Position numbers and translations under genes: made by a program. From Cupriavidus taiwanensis (GTDB lineage: Bacteria; Pseudomonadota; Gammaproteobacteria; Burkholderiales; Burkholderiaceae), in NCBI RefSeq assembly GCF_900250115.1, contig NZ_LT984804.1, positions 2,495,301 through 2,559,300 of the forward strand: a DNA stretch of 64,000 nucleotides, read 5' to 3'. Positions 28,784-37,294 of the stretch are shown here, piece after piece. The stretch's first letter is position 1. Every line of letters starts with the position of its first letter. Under the pieces are notes generated by a model. It searched no databases. It saw nothing but the letters and a program-made list of their open reading frames with translations, and had not been told where the DNA came from.

Positions 28784-29572
28784 TCAGCGCCGCGCGCGGT
28801 CCACATGCGCGGCGAAGCCCGCGGCCTGGGGCGCCACGTCCTCGCGCAGCGTAAGCTGCGGGATCAGGTAGTCGCCGCCGTTCTGCCGCCGGAACGGAAT
28901 CGGTGCGGTGGTCCCTAGCGCATCCAGTCGCTCGCCCAGTTCCTCGCGAATCTGCGCAAAGCGCGCCGCATCGACCTTGCCGGTCCGGTACACCAGGTAC
29001 GGCGGCAGCACGTCGAACCCCGGATAGTGCAGGATGCCGTGGTGGATCGGGAACAGGATGTCGTCGATCGGGCCATTGATGCCGCGCGCGCTGTAGTGCG
29101 ACGCCCAGCCGCCGGCGGTGACGATCAGCATCGCGCGCTTGCCGGCGAGCGTGCCTTCGCCATAGCGGTCGCCCCAGCGCTGGTCCGAGTGTTCGCCGAC
29201 GCCGTAGGCAAAGCCATAGGCATAGACGCGCTCGACCCAGCCCTTCAGGATGGCCGGCATCGAGAACCACCACAGCGGGAACTGCAGGATCACGGCGTCG
29301 GCCCAGCGCAGCTTGTCCTGCTCGCCTGCAATGTCATCGCTCTGCAGCCCGTGGTCGAAGGCATGCTTCGAATCCAGCGACGGGTGGAATGGCTCGTCGG
29401 CCTTGGGAACCTTCGAATCGGAGGCGTCGAGCAGCGGCTTCCATTGCATCGCATACAGGTCCGAAAGCTGGACTTCGTGGCCGGCGTCGCGCAAACGCTG
29501 CACGGCAAAATCCCGGATGGCACCGTTGAGCGAGCGCGGTTCGGGGTGGGCATAGACCAGCAGTACTTTCAT
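28784..29572 (-). CDS. NAD(P)H:quinone oxidoreductase, flavodoxin_2 family
   Basis: A 262-residue flavoprotein: MKVLLVYAHPEPRSLNGAI is the FMN/FAD phosphate-binding start, and the conserved LQFPLWWFSMPAILKGWVER segment (about 100-120) is diagnostic for the NQO1/MdaB/KefF-type family. It probably carries out two-electron quinone or nitro-group reduction. Divergent from the LysR gene at 29660 with an 87-bp operator region, implying LysR-controlled induction by an electrophile or quinone. Confidence 0.88.
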   Translation of the reverse strand: MKVLLVYAHPEPRSLNGAIRDFAVQRLRDAGHEVQLSDLYAMQWKPLLDASDSKVPKADEPFHPSLDSKHAFDHGLQSDDIAGEQDKLRWADAVILQFPLWWFSMPAILKGWVERVYAYGFAYGVGEHSDQRWGDRYGEGTLAGKRAMLIVTAGGWASHYSARGINGPIDDILFPIHHGILHYPGFDVLPPYLVYRTGKVDAARFAQIREELGERLDALGTTAPIPFRRQNGGDYLIPQLTLREDVAPQAAGFAAHVDRARR

Positions 29573-29623
29573 GTCGGTGGCTTCAAGGATTTCAGTGAAG
29601 CCAGCATAGGCCGCGGTCAGGTA

Positions 29624-29645
29624 TATTGGAAATGAATATCCAATA
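29624..29645. promoter_or_regulatory. Operator palindrome in LysR/quinone reductase gap
   Basis: TATTGGAAAT (29624-29633), GA, ATATCCAATA (29636-29645): 9 of 10 arm positions are complementary. AT-rich in a GC-rich surround and centrally placed between the divergent genes. Confidence 0.65.
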
Positions 29646-29659
29646 TTCCAGGTATTGTC

Positions 29660-30565
29660 ATGACTGATTCCGCGTCCAGCCTGAGGCGGCTCGACCTGAA
29701 CCTGCTGGTGACGCTCGACGTGCTGCTGTCCGAGCACAACGTAACCCGCGCGGCCGAGCGGCTGCATCTGTCCCAGCCCTCGGTCAGCGTCCACCTGGCC
29801 CGGCTGCGCGACCACTTCGGCGATCCGCTGTTGCTGCCGGGGCCGCGCGGCATGCGGCCCACCGCCAGGGCCGACGCGCTGCGCCAACCGCTGCGCGAAG
29901 CACTCGGCGCACTGGCGCAGGCGGTTTCCGCCGACACACCGTTCGACCCCGCCACGTCGACCCATACCTGGCGCGTGGCCGCAACCGACTATGGCGAATC
30001 GACCATCGTGCTGCCGGCGTTGCAAGGGCTGCGCAAGGCGGCGCCGGGCGCGCGGCTGGCGGTGGTGGAGATGGTGCCGACGCGCATCGCCCGGCAGGCC
30101 GAGCGCGCCGAGCTGGACCTGGCCTTCCACACCACCGACGGCTCGCCGCCGGCGCTGCACCGGCGCGCGCTGTTCACCGAGCGCTATGTGCTGGTGGGCC
30201 GCGCCGGCAATCCGCGGCTGAAGCGGCGGCCCACGCTGGCGCAATTCTGCGCGCTCGAGCACGTGATCGTGTCGCCGGACGGCGGCGGCTTCCACGGTGT
30301 CACCGACGAAGCGCTGGCCCGGGCCGGGATGCAGCGGCGCGTGGTGCTGTCGGTGCCGCATTTCCTGTTTGTCACGGCCGCGCTCGCCAGCACCGACCTG
30401 GTGGCGATGCTGCCCGAACGGCTGGTGCGCGGCGCTCCGGCATTGCGCGCGGTGGCAGCGCCGGTCGAAGTGCCTGGCTACGAGATGTCGATGCTGTGGC
30501 CCGAGCGCGTGCACCGGGATCCGGCGCACCGCTGGCTGCGTGAGCACATCGCCACATCGGTGTAA
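29660..30565 (+). CDS. LysR-type regulator (NodD/LinR-like branch)
   Basis: A 301-residue LysR regulator beginning SSLRRLDLNLLVTLDVLL, the typical N-terminus of the NodD/LinR/PnpR branch, with HTH AERLHLSQPSVSVHLARLR at about 35-53 and an effector domain starting HTWRVAATDYGES. Divergent from the quinone reductase, which it most likely controls. These regulators commonly sense aromatic or chlorinated electrophiles. Confidence 0.85.
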   Translation: MTDSASSLRRLDLNLLVTLDVLLSEHNVTRAAERLHLSQPSVSVHLARLRDHFGDPLLLPGPRGMRPTARADALRQPLREALGALAQAVSADTPFDPATSTHTWRVAATDYGESTIVLPALQGLRKAAPGARLAVVEMVPTRIARQAERAELDLAFHTTDGSPPALHRRALFTERYVLVGRAGNPRLKRRPTLAQFCALEHVIVSPDGGGFHGVTDEALARAGMQRRVVLSVPHFLFVTAALASTDLVAMLPERLVRGAPALRAVAAPVEVPGYEMSMLWPERVHRDPAHRWLREHIATSV

Positions 30566-30665
30566 GTCCGGCCGGATCCCTGTTTGCATACAAAACTGGA
30601 ATACAATCAGCGCTTTCAACGTTGCGGCAGGGCGCCGTCCCTGCCGCCCAGTTTTGGAGGAGACC

Positions 30666-31052
30666 ATGACGTATCCGGAAACGGGCCTGACGTCCCGCCA
30701 CGTGGCCGCGCTCGCGCCGATCGAGGATTACCTGCAGGGCCATATCACCGGCAAGGCCGAATTCATGTACCAGGCCTTCGCCGCCGACGCGCGCATCGTC
30801 TCGTTCCGCGACGGCAAGCTGCATGCGCTGACGGTCGAGGAATTCGCCACCGCGCGCTGCCCCGGCCATCCGGCCGCGGATGAAGCGCAGCGCAAGCGCT
30901 TCATCACGCAGTTCGACGTGGTCGGCAATGCCGGGGTGGCCAAGGTGGTGCTGGAATACCCGGGCGTGACCTTCACCGACTACATGACGCTGCTCGAGAT
31001 CGACGGCGTCTGGAAGATCGTCAACAAGACCTTCAGCGCCGCGGCGCGCTGA
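30666..31052 (+). CDS. NTF2-like (lumazine-binding-2 type) protein
   Basis: A 128-residue single-domain protein of the SnoaL/NTF2-like fold: IEDYLQGHITGKAEFMYQAFAADARIVSFRDGKL near the start and DYMTLLEIDGVWKIVNKTFSA at the end are typical of the Lumazine_bd_2 group. Good ribosome site (GGAGGAGACC) before ATG 30666, with TACAAT-type elements around 30600. Cytosolic; enzymatic or binding role unknown. Confidence 0.75.
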   Translation: MTYPETGLTSRHVAALAPIEDYLQGHITGKAEFMYQAFAADARIVSFRDGKLHALTVEEFATARCPGHPAADEAQRKRFITQFDVVGNAGVAKVVLEYPGVTFTDYMTLLEIDGVWKIVNKTFSAAAR

Positions 31053-31083
31053 GCCGGGGCTCCAGAGCCCTCGCGGCCGCGGT

Positions 31084-31599
31084 TCAGGCCGGCAACACCG
31101 CTGTCGCCTCGATCTCGAACAGCATGTTGTCCAGGGCCAGCCGCGGCACCGGGATCAGCGTGCACGCCGGCGTCGGCCGGTCGCCCCACATCTCGCGCAG
31201 CGCCGCGCCGAAGGTGCGCAGGCGGTCGTGCGAATGGTCCACCACCAGCACCGTGAGCTTGGCCACGTCGCCGACGTCGGCGCCGGCCGCCTGCAGCGCA
31301 ATGCGCAGGTTGTGCATGGCGCGCGCCACCTGGCGCGGAAAATCGAGCGGCAGGCAGCCTGCCGCGTCCTCGCCGCCCTGCCCCGAGACATAGACGATGC
31401 GGACCGGGCCTTCGACCAGGGCCACGTGCGAATAGCCGTTGGGCCGCGGGTCATACAGGCCCTCGGGGTTGAGCAGGCTCAGCGAGTCATTAAGACGGGC
31501 GAAGGGCACCGCGGGCGCAAGGGGCGCTGCAGGAAAAGCAGGCAGCGCGGGCGAGCGCAGCGACGAAGGCGCGAAGGGCGAGAAAGGAAACGTTGTCAT
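31084..31599 (-). CDS. RidA-family protein under SoxR-type promoter
   Basis: A 171-residue protein whose last 125 residues are a RidA/YjgF domain: VRIVYVSGQGGEDAAG, FPRQVARAMHNLRIALQAAGADVGDVAKLTVLVVD split across the helix, and a C-terminal MLFEIEATAVLPA. Classical RidA hydrolyses reactive enamine/imines; the Arg in the usual RxxxE/C-terminal region is replaced, so enzymatic activity is uncertain. Residues 1-45 are a Pro/Ala/Ser-rich extension absent from RidA itself. Its promoter contains a SoxR-type box (31636-31666) and it is divergent from soxR. Confidence 0.82.
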   Translation of the reverse strand: MTTFPFSPFAPSSLRSPALPAFPAAPLAPAVPFARLNDSLSLLNPEGLYDPRPNGYSHVALVEGPVRIVYVSGQGGEDAAGCLPLDFPRQVARAMHNLRIALQAAGADVGDVAKLTVLVVDHSHDRLRTFGAALREMWGDRPTPACTLIPVPRLALDNMLFEIEATAVLPA

Positions 31600-31635
31600 C
31601 GGCTTGTGGACGGCATCGCGAACAGAGGAGCCGCC

Positions 31636-31666
31636 AGTATCAAACCTCAAGCTAGGTTAAGGTCAA
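31636..31666 (-). promoter_or_regulatory. SoxR-type promoter of the RidA-like gene
   Basis: On the minus strand, -35 TTGACC (31666-31661) and -10 GATACT (31641-31636) are separated by 19 bp, the overlong spacer typical of MerR-family promoters. The spacer and -35 hold the 18-bp imperfect palindrome CCTCAAGCTAGGTTAAGG (31645-31662), close to the known SoxR box. soxR itself lies divergent at 31733. Confidence 0.82.
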
Positions 31667-31732
31667 GCGCGGCCATGGTGGTAGCATGGGCATTCCTGCG
31701 TGACTGCGTTCCAGCACCGCCTGCCCTTCGCC

Positions 31733-32215
31733 ATGGCTTCCAAGCAACCGCCCGCCACCCCGCGCCGACGCCGCCCCGCGCCTGCGCAAGAACTGCTCTC
31801 CGTCGGTGAAGTCGCGGCACGCACCGGGATTGCGGTGTCCGCCCTGCATTTCTATGAAGCCCGCGGCCTGATCGCCAGCACCCGCAGCGGCGGCAACCAG
31901 CGCCGCTATGCGCGCGCCGTGCTGCGGCGGCTGGCGGTGATTCGCGTGGCGCAGCGCATGGGGCTGCCGCTGGCGGTGATCGCCGACGCCATGCGCAAGC
32001 TGCCCGATGGCCGCGCGCCGACCGTGGCGGACTGGCGCAGGCTCTCCGCCAGCTGGCGCGACGACCTCGACGAACGGATCCGCACGCTGACGCAATTGCG
32101 CGACCAGCTGGACGGGTGCATCGGCTGCGGCTGCCTGTCGCTCAAGGCGTGTCCGTTACGCAATCCGCATGACGCGCTGGCCGGGGAAGGGCCGGGGCCG
32201 CATTTCGCGGAGTGA
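31733..32215 (+). CDS. soxR: Redox-sensing activator SoxR (MerR family)
   Basis: A 160-residue MerR-type regulator. The HTH (ELLSVGEVAARTGIAVSALHFYE split at residues about 20-42) and RSGGNQRRYARAVLRRL wing are SoxR-like, and the C-terminal cluster CIGCGCLSLKAC supplies the four Cys that ligate the [2Fe-2S] sensor. SoxR is oxidised by redox-cycling compounds and then untwists promoters with a 19-bp spacer, exactly what lies in the gap to the divergent RidA-like gene. No soxS is visible, in line with SoxR acting directly on targets in most non-enteric bacteria. Confidence 0.92.
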   Translation: MASKQPPATPRRRRPAPAQELLSVGEVAARTGIAVSALHFYEARGLIASTRSGGNQRRYARAVLRRLAVIRVAQRMGLPLAVIADAMRKLPDGRAPTVADWRRLSASWRDDLDERIRTLTQLRDQLDGCIGCGCLSLKACPLRNPHDALAGEGPGPHFAE

Positions 32216-32241
32216 GGCCACACGGCCCCAGCCGTGCCGGC

Positions 32242-32631
32242 TTACTTGAAGGTCTCGAGGTACGCCAGCAGGTCGGTGATCTGCTGATCGTCGCCCAGCC
32301 CCCAGAACCTCATCTTCGTGCCCGGCACTACCTTGCCGGGCGACCGGACGAAGGCGCGCAGCGTGTCATGCGACCACACCACCTTCGACGCGCGCATCGC
32401 CTCCGAATACTGGAAATCCGGCGTGCTGCCAGCCGCGCGGCCGAAGATACCGTTCAGTTGCGGACCAAAGCCCGCGCGCGCATTGCGCCCGACGTGGTGG
32501 CACGAGGCGCAACGCGTCGCAAACAAGGCCTTGCCGGCCTGGAGATCAGCGGCGGCGGCGGCGGCGGTGGCAGTGGCGGGAATGGCGGTGAAAACGGTCA
32601 GTGCCAGCAGGGTGGCGGCGATACGGCGCAT
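32242..32631 (-). CDS. Periplasmic class I cytochrome c
   Basis: A 129-residue monoheme cytochrome: signal peptide MRRIAATLLALTVFTAI to an Ala-rich cleavage site, heme motif CASCHH (about residues 40-45) with His as proximal ligand and Met in PGTKMRFWG as distal ligand. Size and motif match small cytochrome c of the c550/mono-heme type that carries electrons between periplasmic redox enzymes. ATG 32631 is chosen for the canonical signal peptide; an ATG at 32670 would add 13 residues. Confidence 0.88.
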   Translation of the reverse strand: MRRIAATLLALTVFTAIPATATAAAAAADLQAGKALFATRCASCHHVGRNARAGFGPQLNGIFGRAAGSTPDFQYSEAMRASKVVWSHDTLRAFVRSPGKVVPGTKMRFWGLGDDQQITDLLAYLETFK

Positions 32632-32805
32632 GTGCAGCTTGGATCGGAAATGCCGGGGCAGGGTTTGCATGATACAGGCAGCGCCGGCACGCCGCGGCCG
32701 GATGCGCGGGTTACACCGCGTCACACTTGCAACACTTCGCGCGCCCCATATTACAGCCCGCCCCCCTACAGTGAGCCCATGTCCAACGCCCCTTGGGAGG
32801 CAGCC

Positions 32806-33219
32806 ATGAAACGAATCATCGCAATGGCGGTAGCAGGCGGTGCAATGCTGGTGGCCAGCGCTGGTGCTTACGCCGGTGTGAATATCGATATCGGCATCGG
32901 CATGCCTGGCGTGGTGGTGGCGCAGCCGGCGCCGGTCTACCATCCGGCCCCGGTCTATGCGCCGGCGCCGGTGTATGCGCCCGCACCCGTAGCCTACGCG
33001 CCGCGCCCGGTCGTGGTGGCACCGCGGCCCGTGGTGGTGGCGCCGGTGCCGGTGCGCTACGACCATGACCGCGGCTATCGCCGCGCCTATTATCGCGGCA
33101 ACTACGGCGATGGCTACCGCGACGGCTACCACGACCACCGCCGCGAATGGCGCGGACGCGAGTGGGCGCACCGCCATGGCGACCACGATGACCGCGACCA
33201 CGGGCGCCGCTGGGACTGA
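32806..33219 (+). CDS. Exported Pro/Val repeat and Arg/His-rich protein
   Basis: A 137-residue protein with a clear signal peptide (cleaved after GAYA, residue about 24) and a GGGAGG ribosome site. The mature part has short tandem repeats of PAPVY/APAPV and RPVVVAPRP type, followed by an Arg/His/Asp/Tyr-rich tail (DHDRGYRRAYYRGNYGDG). Similar small periplasmic or surface proteins of unknown function are frequent in beta-proteobacteria. No enzymatic motif; possibly metal-binding through the His/Asp tail. Confidence 0.7.
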   Translation: MKRIIAMAVAGGAMLVASAGAYAGVNIDIGIGMPGVVVAQPAPVYHPAPVYAPAPVYAPAPVAYAPRPVVVAPRPVVVAPVPVRYDHDRGYRRAYYRGNYGDGYRDGYHDHRREWRGREWAHRHGDHDDRDHGRRWD

Positions 33220-33358
33220 ACCCTGCCGCATCGCGGGCGGACGCGCGGCCACCGGCTGAAGCGTCCCCCTGCAAGGATTCGCCAGTCACGCTACCCTGTC
33301 GGCAACTTCCAATCCGGGCCGGGGCCATGGCCTCGCCCGCCCATGCCCAGGAGCAGCC

Positions 33359-34018
33359 ATGCCACAGCCCCTCAAAATCGACTTCGTCTCCGATATCGCC
33401 TGTCCCTGGTGCGCGATCGGCCTTGCCTCGCTGCAGCTGGCGCTGCAGCGCGTGGGCGATGCCGTCGGCGCGGAGATCGTCGTGCATCCGTTCGAGCTGA
33501 ACCCCGGCATGCGACCCGAAGGCGAAGCCATCGTCGACTACATCGGCCGGAAGTATGGGCGCACGCCGGCGCAGATTGCCGAGACCCAGGCAATGATCCG
33601 CGAGCGCGGCGCCGCCGTGGGCTTTGCCTTTGGTCAGCGCACCCGTGTCTACAACACCTTCGACGCCCACCGCCTGCTGCACTGGGCCGGGCTGGAAGGC
33701 AAGCAGCTGCCGCTGAAGCAGGCGCTGCTGCGCGCCTACCATGCCGACGGCAAGGACCCGAGCAACCATGACGTGCTGGCCGAAGCCGCACAGGCCGTCG
33801 GCCTGGATGCCGCAACGGCGCGCAAGGTGCTGGCGGGCGATGACTATGCCGATGTGGTGCGCGCGGAAGTCCAGGAATACCAGCGCATGGGCATCAACTC
33901 GGTGCCGTCCATCATCTTCAACAACCGCTACCTGGTGACCGGCGGGCAGCCGGTGGAGGCGTTCGAGCAGGCCATCCGCGAAATCGTTGCCGAGGCGCAG
34001 CAGGCGGGCAATCGTTGA
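33359..34018 (+). CDS. DsbA-family oxidoreductase, FrnE-like
   Basis: A 219-residue cytoplasmic thioredoxin-fold protein without signal peptide. Active-site motif C15-P-W-C18 follows the first strand (IDFVSDIACPWC), the helical insertion fills the middle and the cis-Pro loop INSVPSIIF is near residue 180. The family (FrnE/YwbO) includes disulfide isomerase-like proteins linked to oxidative-stress tolerance. Good AGGAGCAGCC site before ATG 33359. Convergent with norB across a terminator. Confidence 0.88.
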   Translation: MPQPLKIDFVSDIACPWCAIGLASLQLALQRVGDAVGAEIVVHPFELNPGMRPEGEAIVDYIGRKYGRTPAQIAETQAMIRERGAAVGFAFGQRTRVYNTFDAHRLLHWAGLEGKQLPLKQALLRAYHADGKDPSNHDVLAEAAQAVGLDAATARKVLAGDDYADVVRAEVQEYQRMGINSVPSIIFNNRYLVTGGQPVEAFEQAIREIVAEAQQAGNR

Positions 34019-34045
34019 GCGGCCACGCATCGCCACGATAAGAAA

Positions 34046-34071
34046 GGCCCGACCGGAACCCCGGGCGGGCC
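34046..34071 (-). terminator. Terminator of norAB
   Basis: On the minus strand an 11-bp stem with one mismatch (GGCCCGCCCGG / CCGGTCGGGCC, 4-nt loop) followed by TTTCTTAT, 26 bp beyond the norB stop. The opposite strand lacks a T-run. Confidence 0.7.
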
Positions 34072-34096
34072 AAACCTGCTTCTCGCTCCCTGTTAT

Positions 34097-36385
34097 TCAG
34101 CGTGCCGCCGGCTTCATCCCCGTCGCCACGGCATCAGCCGCCAGCGGCGTGCGATTCGCCAGGCCCAGCACCACCTGCCACGCGAACGACACCGCGCCGA
34201 CGATAAACACCACATCGCCGAAGGTGCGCACCCAGCGCAACGTCTGCAGGATCGGCTGCTGCATGAAGGCCTCGCTGCGCGAATACCACGTGCCGTGCTC
34301 GACGCTGGCCAGGAACTGGATGATGCCGATCGGCAGCAGGCTGGTGCCGATCATCAGCACCAGGCCGATGTTCAGGCCCCAGAATGCGGTCTTCATCAGC
34401 GCCGGGCTGAGCCGGTAGGCCGGCCGCACGTAGCGCAGCACCAGCAGCGTGAAGCCCAGCGCCAGGAAGCCGTAGACGCCGAACAGCGCGGCATGGGCAT
34501 GGACCGGCGTGGTGTTCTGGCCCTGGATGTAGTACAGCGCGATCGGCGGATTGATCATGAAGCCGAACACCCCCGCGCCCAGCATGTTCCAGAACGCCAC
34601 CGCGACAAAGCACATCAGCGGCCACTTCAGGTCGGCCATCCACGGCGCGCGCCGCTTCAGGCTCCAGTTCTCCCAGGCCTCGTGGCCCAGCACGATCAGC
34701 GGCACCACTTCCAGCGCGCTGAAGGCGGCGCCCACCGCCATCACCGGCGTGGTGGTGCCGGCAAAGTACAGGTGGTGGAAGGTGCCGGGAATCCCGCCCA
34801 GCATGAACAGCGAGGCCGAGGCCAGGCTGGCGGCGGTGGCCATCGGGCGCGACACCAGGCCGAGGGTGGAGAAGATGAAGGCCAGCGCCGTGGTGGCGAA
34901 GACCTCGAAGAAGCCCTCCACCCACAGGTGCACCACCCACCAGCGCCAGTACTCCATCACTGTCAGGCTGGTGCGTTCGCCGTAGGCCAGGCCGGCGCCA
35001 TAGAACAGGCCGATCGCCACCACCGACGAGGTCAGCAGCGCCAGCAGGTTGCGGTCGGTGCCGCGCGCGCGCAGCGCCGGCAGGATGCCGCGCATCATCA
35101 GCACCAGCCAGATCAGGATGCCGGCGAACTTGCCGATCTGCCACAGCCGGCCCAGGTCGACGTATTCATAGCCCTGGTGGCCCAGCCAGAAGTTCAGGTG
35201 CGGCGGCAGCTTCTGCGCGATCGCCAGGTAGTTGCCGGCGAACGAGCCCACCACCACCACCACCAGCGCCCAGAACAGGACATCGACGCCCAGCCGCTGG
35301 AACTTCGGATCCTTGCCGCCGTTGATCAGCGGCGCCAGGAACAGGCCCGCGGCGAGGAAGCCGGTGGCGATCCAGAACAGCGCGCTCTGGATATGCCAGG
35401 TGCGCACCAGCGCGTACGGGAACCACTGCGACACGTCGACGCCGTAGAACTTCTGGCCTTCGACGGTGTAGTGCGCGGTGAAGCCGCCCAGGAACACCTG
35501 GAACACGAACAGCGCCACCACCAGGAACAGGTACTTGCCGAGCGCGCGCTGCGACGGCGTCAGCGCCACCGACAGCAGCGGGTCGCGTGCCGGCGCCTGC
35601 GGCGGCGCTTCTTCCTTGCCGCGCAGGAAGGCCCACGCCCACACCAGGAAGCCGACGCCGGCCAGCAGCACCACCACGCTGATCACCGACCACACCACGT
35701 TTTCGCTGGTGGGCTGGTTGCCGATCAGCGGCTCGTGCGGCCAGTTGTTGGTGTAGGTGGCCTCATGGCCCGGGCGCGCGGTCGACGCGGCCCACGCGGT
35801 CCAGAAGAAGAAATGCGTCAGCTGCTGGCGGCGCTCGGCGCTCGGCAGCGTGTTCTCCTTCATCGCGAAATGCTCGCGCGTGGTGTGCAGCGCCGGCGCG
35901 TCGGAAAAGAGCTGGTCGTAGTAGGCGGCGGTCACGGCGATGGCCTGCGCGCGGCGCTTCGACACGGTCAGCACGTTGCTGGCCGCATCGGCGGCATTGC
36001 CGCGGTACTCGGTGCGCAACTGCTCGCGCAAGGCGGCCTGCGCCGGCGCGTCGAGCTGCGCAAAGGCGCGGCCGTAGCCGTCACGCGCGGCCAACTCCAG
36101 CCACGCGGTCAGTTCGCGGTGCAGCCAGTCGGCGGTCCAGTCCGGCGCCTGGTAGGCGCCATGGCCCCAGATCGAGCCGAGTTGCATGCCGCCGACCGAC
36201 TGCCATGCGGTCTGGCCGTCGAGGATGTCGTCGCCGCTGAACAGCGTGCGGCCTTCGGCCGTGACCACCTTGGCCGGAATGGGCGGGGCCTGCCGGTACA
36301 CCTCGACGCCGTAGTAGCCGAGCAGGGAGAACGTGACCGCCAGCACGGCGATCAGCAGGAACCAGAGTTTGCGGTAGGGACCCAT
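34097..36385 (-). CDS. norB: Nitric oxide reductase, quinol-dependent single subunit (qNorB)
   Basis: A 762-residue heme-copper oxidase superfamily member reducing NO to N2O with quinol as donor. The N-terminal extension (about residues 1-240, with one TM and a NorC-like periplasmic domain lacking the heme c motif) identifies the single-chain qNor type. About 13 further TM helices follow, with His ligands in VRTWHIQSALFW, the binuclear-site region VVHLWVEGFFEVFATT and HHLYFAG, and PVHAHAALFGVYGF near the end. It lies 34 bp after norA in one NorR-controlled operon and detoxifies or respires NO at the inner membrane. Confidence 0.95.
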   Translation of the reverse strand: MGPYRKLWFLLIAVLAVTFSLLGYYGVEVYRQAPPIPAKVVTAEGRTLFSGDDILDGQTAWQSVGGMQLGSIWGHGAYQAPDWTADWLHRELTAWLELAARDGYGRAFAQLDAPAQAALREQLRTEYRGNAADAASNVLTVSKRRAQAIAVTAAYYDQLFSDAPALHTTREHFAMKENTLPSAERRQQLTHFFFWTAWAASTARPGHEATYTNNWPHEPLIGNQPTSENVVWSVISVVVLLAGVGFLVWAWAFLRGKEEAPPQAPARDPLLSVALTPSQRALGKYLFLVVALFVFQVFLGGFTAHYTVEGQKFYGVDVSQWFPYALVRTWHIQSALFWIATGFLAAGLFLAPLINGGKDPKFQRLGVDVLFWALVVVVVGSFAGNYLAIAQKLPPHLNFWLGHQGYEYVDLGRLWQIGKFAGILIWLVLMMRGILPALRARGTDRNLLALLTSSVVAIGLFYGAGLAYGERTSLTVMEYWRWWVVHLWVEGFFEVFATTALAFIFSTLGLVSRPMATAASLASASLFMLGGIPGTFHHLYFAGTTTPVMAVGAAFSALEVVPLIVLGHEAWENWSLKRRAPWMADLKWPLMCFVAVAFWNMLGAGVFGFMINPPIALYYIQGQNTTPVHAHAALFGVYGFLALGFTLLVLRYVRPAYRLSPALMKTAFWGLNIGLVLMIGTSLLPIGIIQFLASVEHGTWYSRSEAFMQQPILQTLRWVRTFGDVVFIVGAVSFAWQVVLGLANRTPLAADAVATGMKPAAR

Positions 36386-36419
36386 GATGCGAAGTCGTTG
36401 AGGATGGTATCGGGCGGGC

Positions 36420-37142
36420 TCAGGCGTGTGCCGAGCAGCCGCAGCCGCTGGCCTGCGCGGTGGCGGAAGCGGTGGCCGCCGCGCCTTCGAACAGCACGTT
36501 GTTTTCCAGGTGGATGTGTTCCATCAGGTCTTCGCGCAGCGTGCGCAGGCCCAGGTAGAGCGCGCGCCAGGTATTGCAGGCGGCGCGCGGCAGCGTGATG
36601 TCGTGGGTCAGTTCGGCCAGCCGCTGCAGGGCCACGCCGTGGTCGTCATGCTCGGCGCGCATCACCGTGATCGGGCGGCTCGCGGCGGCATGCAGGCCGC
36701 GCAGCAGCATCGGGAACAACACCTGCTCTTCCTTCTGCATATGCGATTCCAGCTCGCCCAGCATCTCGCTCAGGTGGTCGGCCAGCCCCAGCGGGCACTC
36801 CGGCCGGTCGCCGTGGACCTGCTCGACCCGCCGCGCCAGGCGGATCAGCTCGGGCAACTGTTCGCGATGGCGGGCATGGAAGCGCACCAGGATATGCTCG
36901 ATCAGCGCCGCGGGGGTGGCCGTGTTCCAGTCCTGCGCCGACGGATCGGCCTCGGCCTGCAGCGCGCGCAGCTGCGCGGCGATGGCGGCCACGGCGGCGG
37001 CATCGAGCCCCTTCTGCTGCGCGGCGTCGCGCAGGGTCTGCTTGCCGCCGCAGCAGAAGTCCAGCCCGTGGTCGTGGAAGATGCGGGTGGCACCGGGAAT
37101 CTGGCGGGCCAGCTGGCCCAGCGAATGGTCTTGCAACGTCAT
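36420..37142 (-). CDS. norA: NorA / RIC family di-iron protein
   Basis: A 240-residue protein of the YtfE/ScdA/NorA family. Residues about 10-45 form the ScdA_N domain with DFCCGGKQTL; the rest is a hemerythrin-like helical bundle with the iron ligand His/Glu pattern (HILVRFHARHREQL, HMQKEEQVLFP, MRAEHDDHG, HIHLENNVLF). Family members repair nitrosative damage to iron-sulfur centres, and NorA of Ralstonia was reported to bind NO and tune the NorR response. First gene of norAB, preceded by a sigma-54 promoter and NorR boxes. Confidence 0.92.
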   Translation of the reverse strand: MTLQDHSLGQLARQIPGATRIFHDHGLDFCCGGKQTLRDAAQQKGLDAAAVAAIAAQLRALQAEADPSAQDWNTATPAALIEHILVRFHARHREQLPELIRLARRVEQVHGDRPECPLGLADHLSEMLGELESHMQKEEQVLFPMLLRGLHAAASRPITVMRAEHDDHGVALQRLAELTHDITLPRAACNTWRALYLGLRTLREDLMEHIHLENNVLFEGAAATASATAQASGCGCSAHA

Positions 37143-37182
37143 GGCGGTTTCTCCGTGTGGAAGTGATGACCGTCAGACATAC

Positions 37183-37197
37183 GCGAGCAGCGTGCCA
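37183..37197 (-). promoter_or_regulatory. Sigma-54 promoter of norAB
   Basis: Minus strand TGGCACG-CTGC-TCGC (37197 to 37183): perfect -24 element, GG-N10-GC spacing, single change in the -12 element. The GC lies about 41 bp before the norA ATG and about 40-50 bp downstream of the first NorR box, fitting NorR-dependent activation. Confidence 0.82.
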
Positions 37198-37235
37198 GAA
37201 AAAAAACTAGTTGAATCAAGGAATTGGAAATGTCG

Positions 37236-37250
37236 GGGTACAAATTACCC
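37236..37250. promoter_or_regulatory. NorR operator 1
   Basis: GGGTA CAAAT TACCC, a perfect 15-bp interrupted palindrome containing the NorR consensus GGT-N7-ACC. Confidence 0.82.
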
Positions 37251-37262
37251 TATACTTGTCGC

Positions 37263-37275
37263 GGTACTAATGACC
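37263..37275. promoter_or_regulatory. NorR operator 2
   Basis: GGT ACTAATG ACC, the NorR consensus GGT-N7-ACC, centre 26 bp from operator 1 and 20 bp before the norR start, so occupancy could also repress norR. Confidence 0.78.
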
Positions 37276-37294
37276 CTGTAAGGTGTTTTCCACC

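Noticed and set aside
34295..36598. 767-codon open frame antisense to norB
   Set aside because: Its product is a His/Gln/Arg-rich low-complexity sequence, a shadow of GC-rich codon use; norB on the other strand has complete family motifs.
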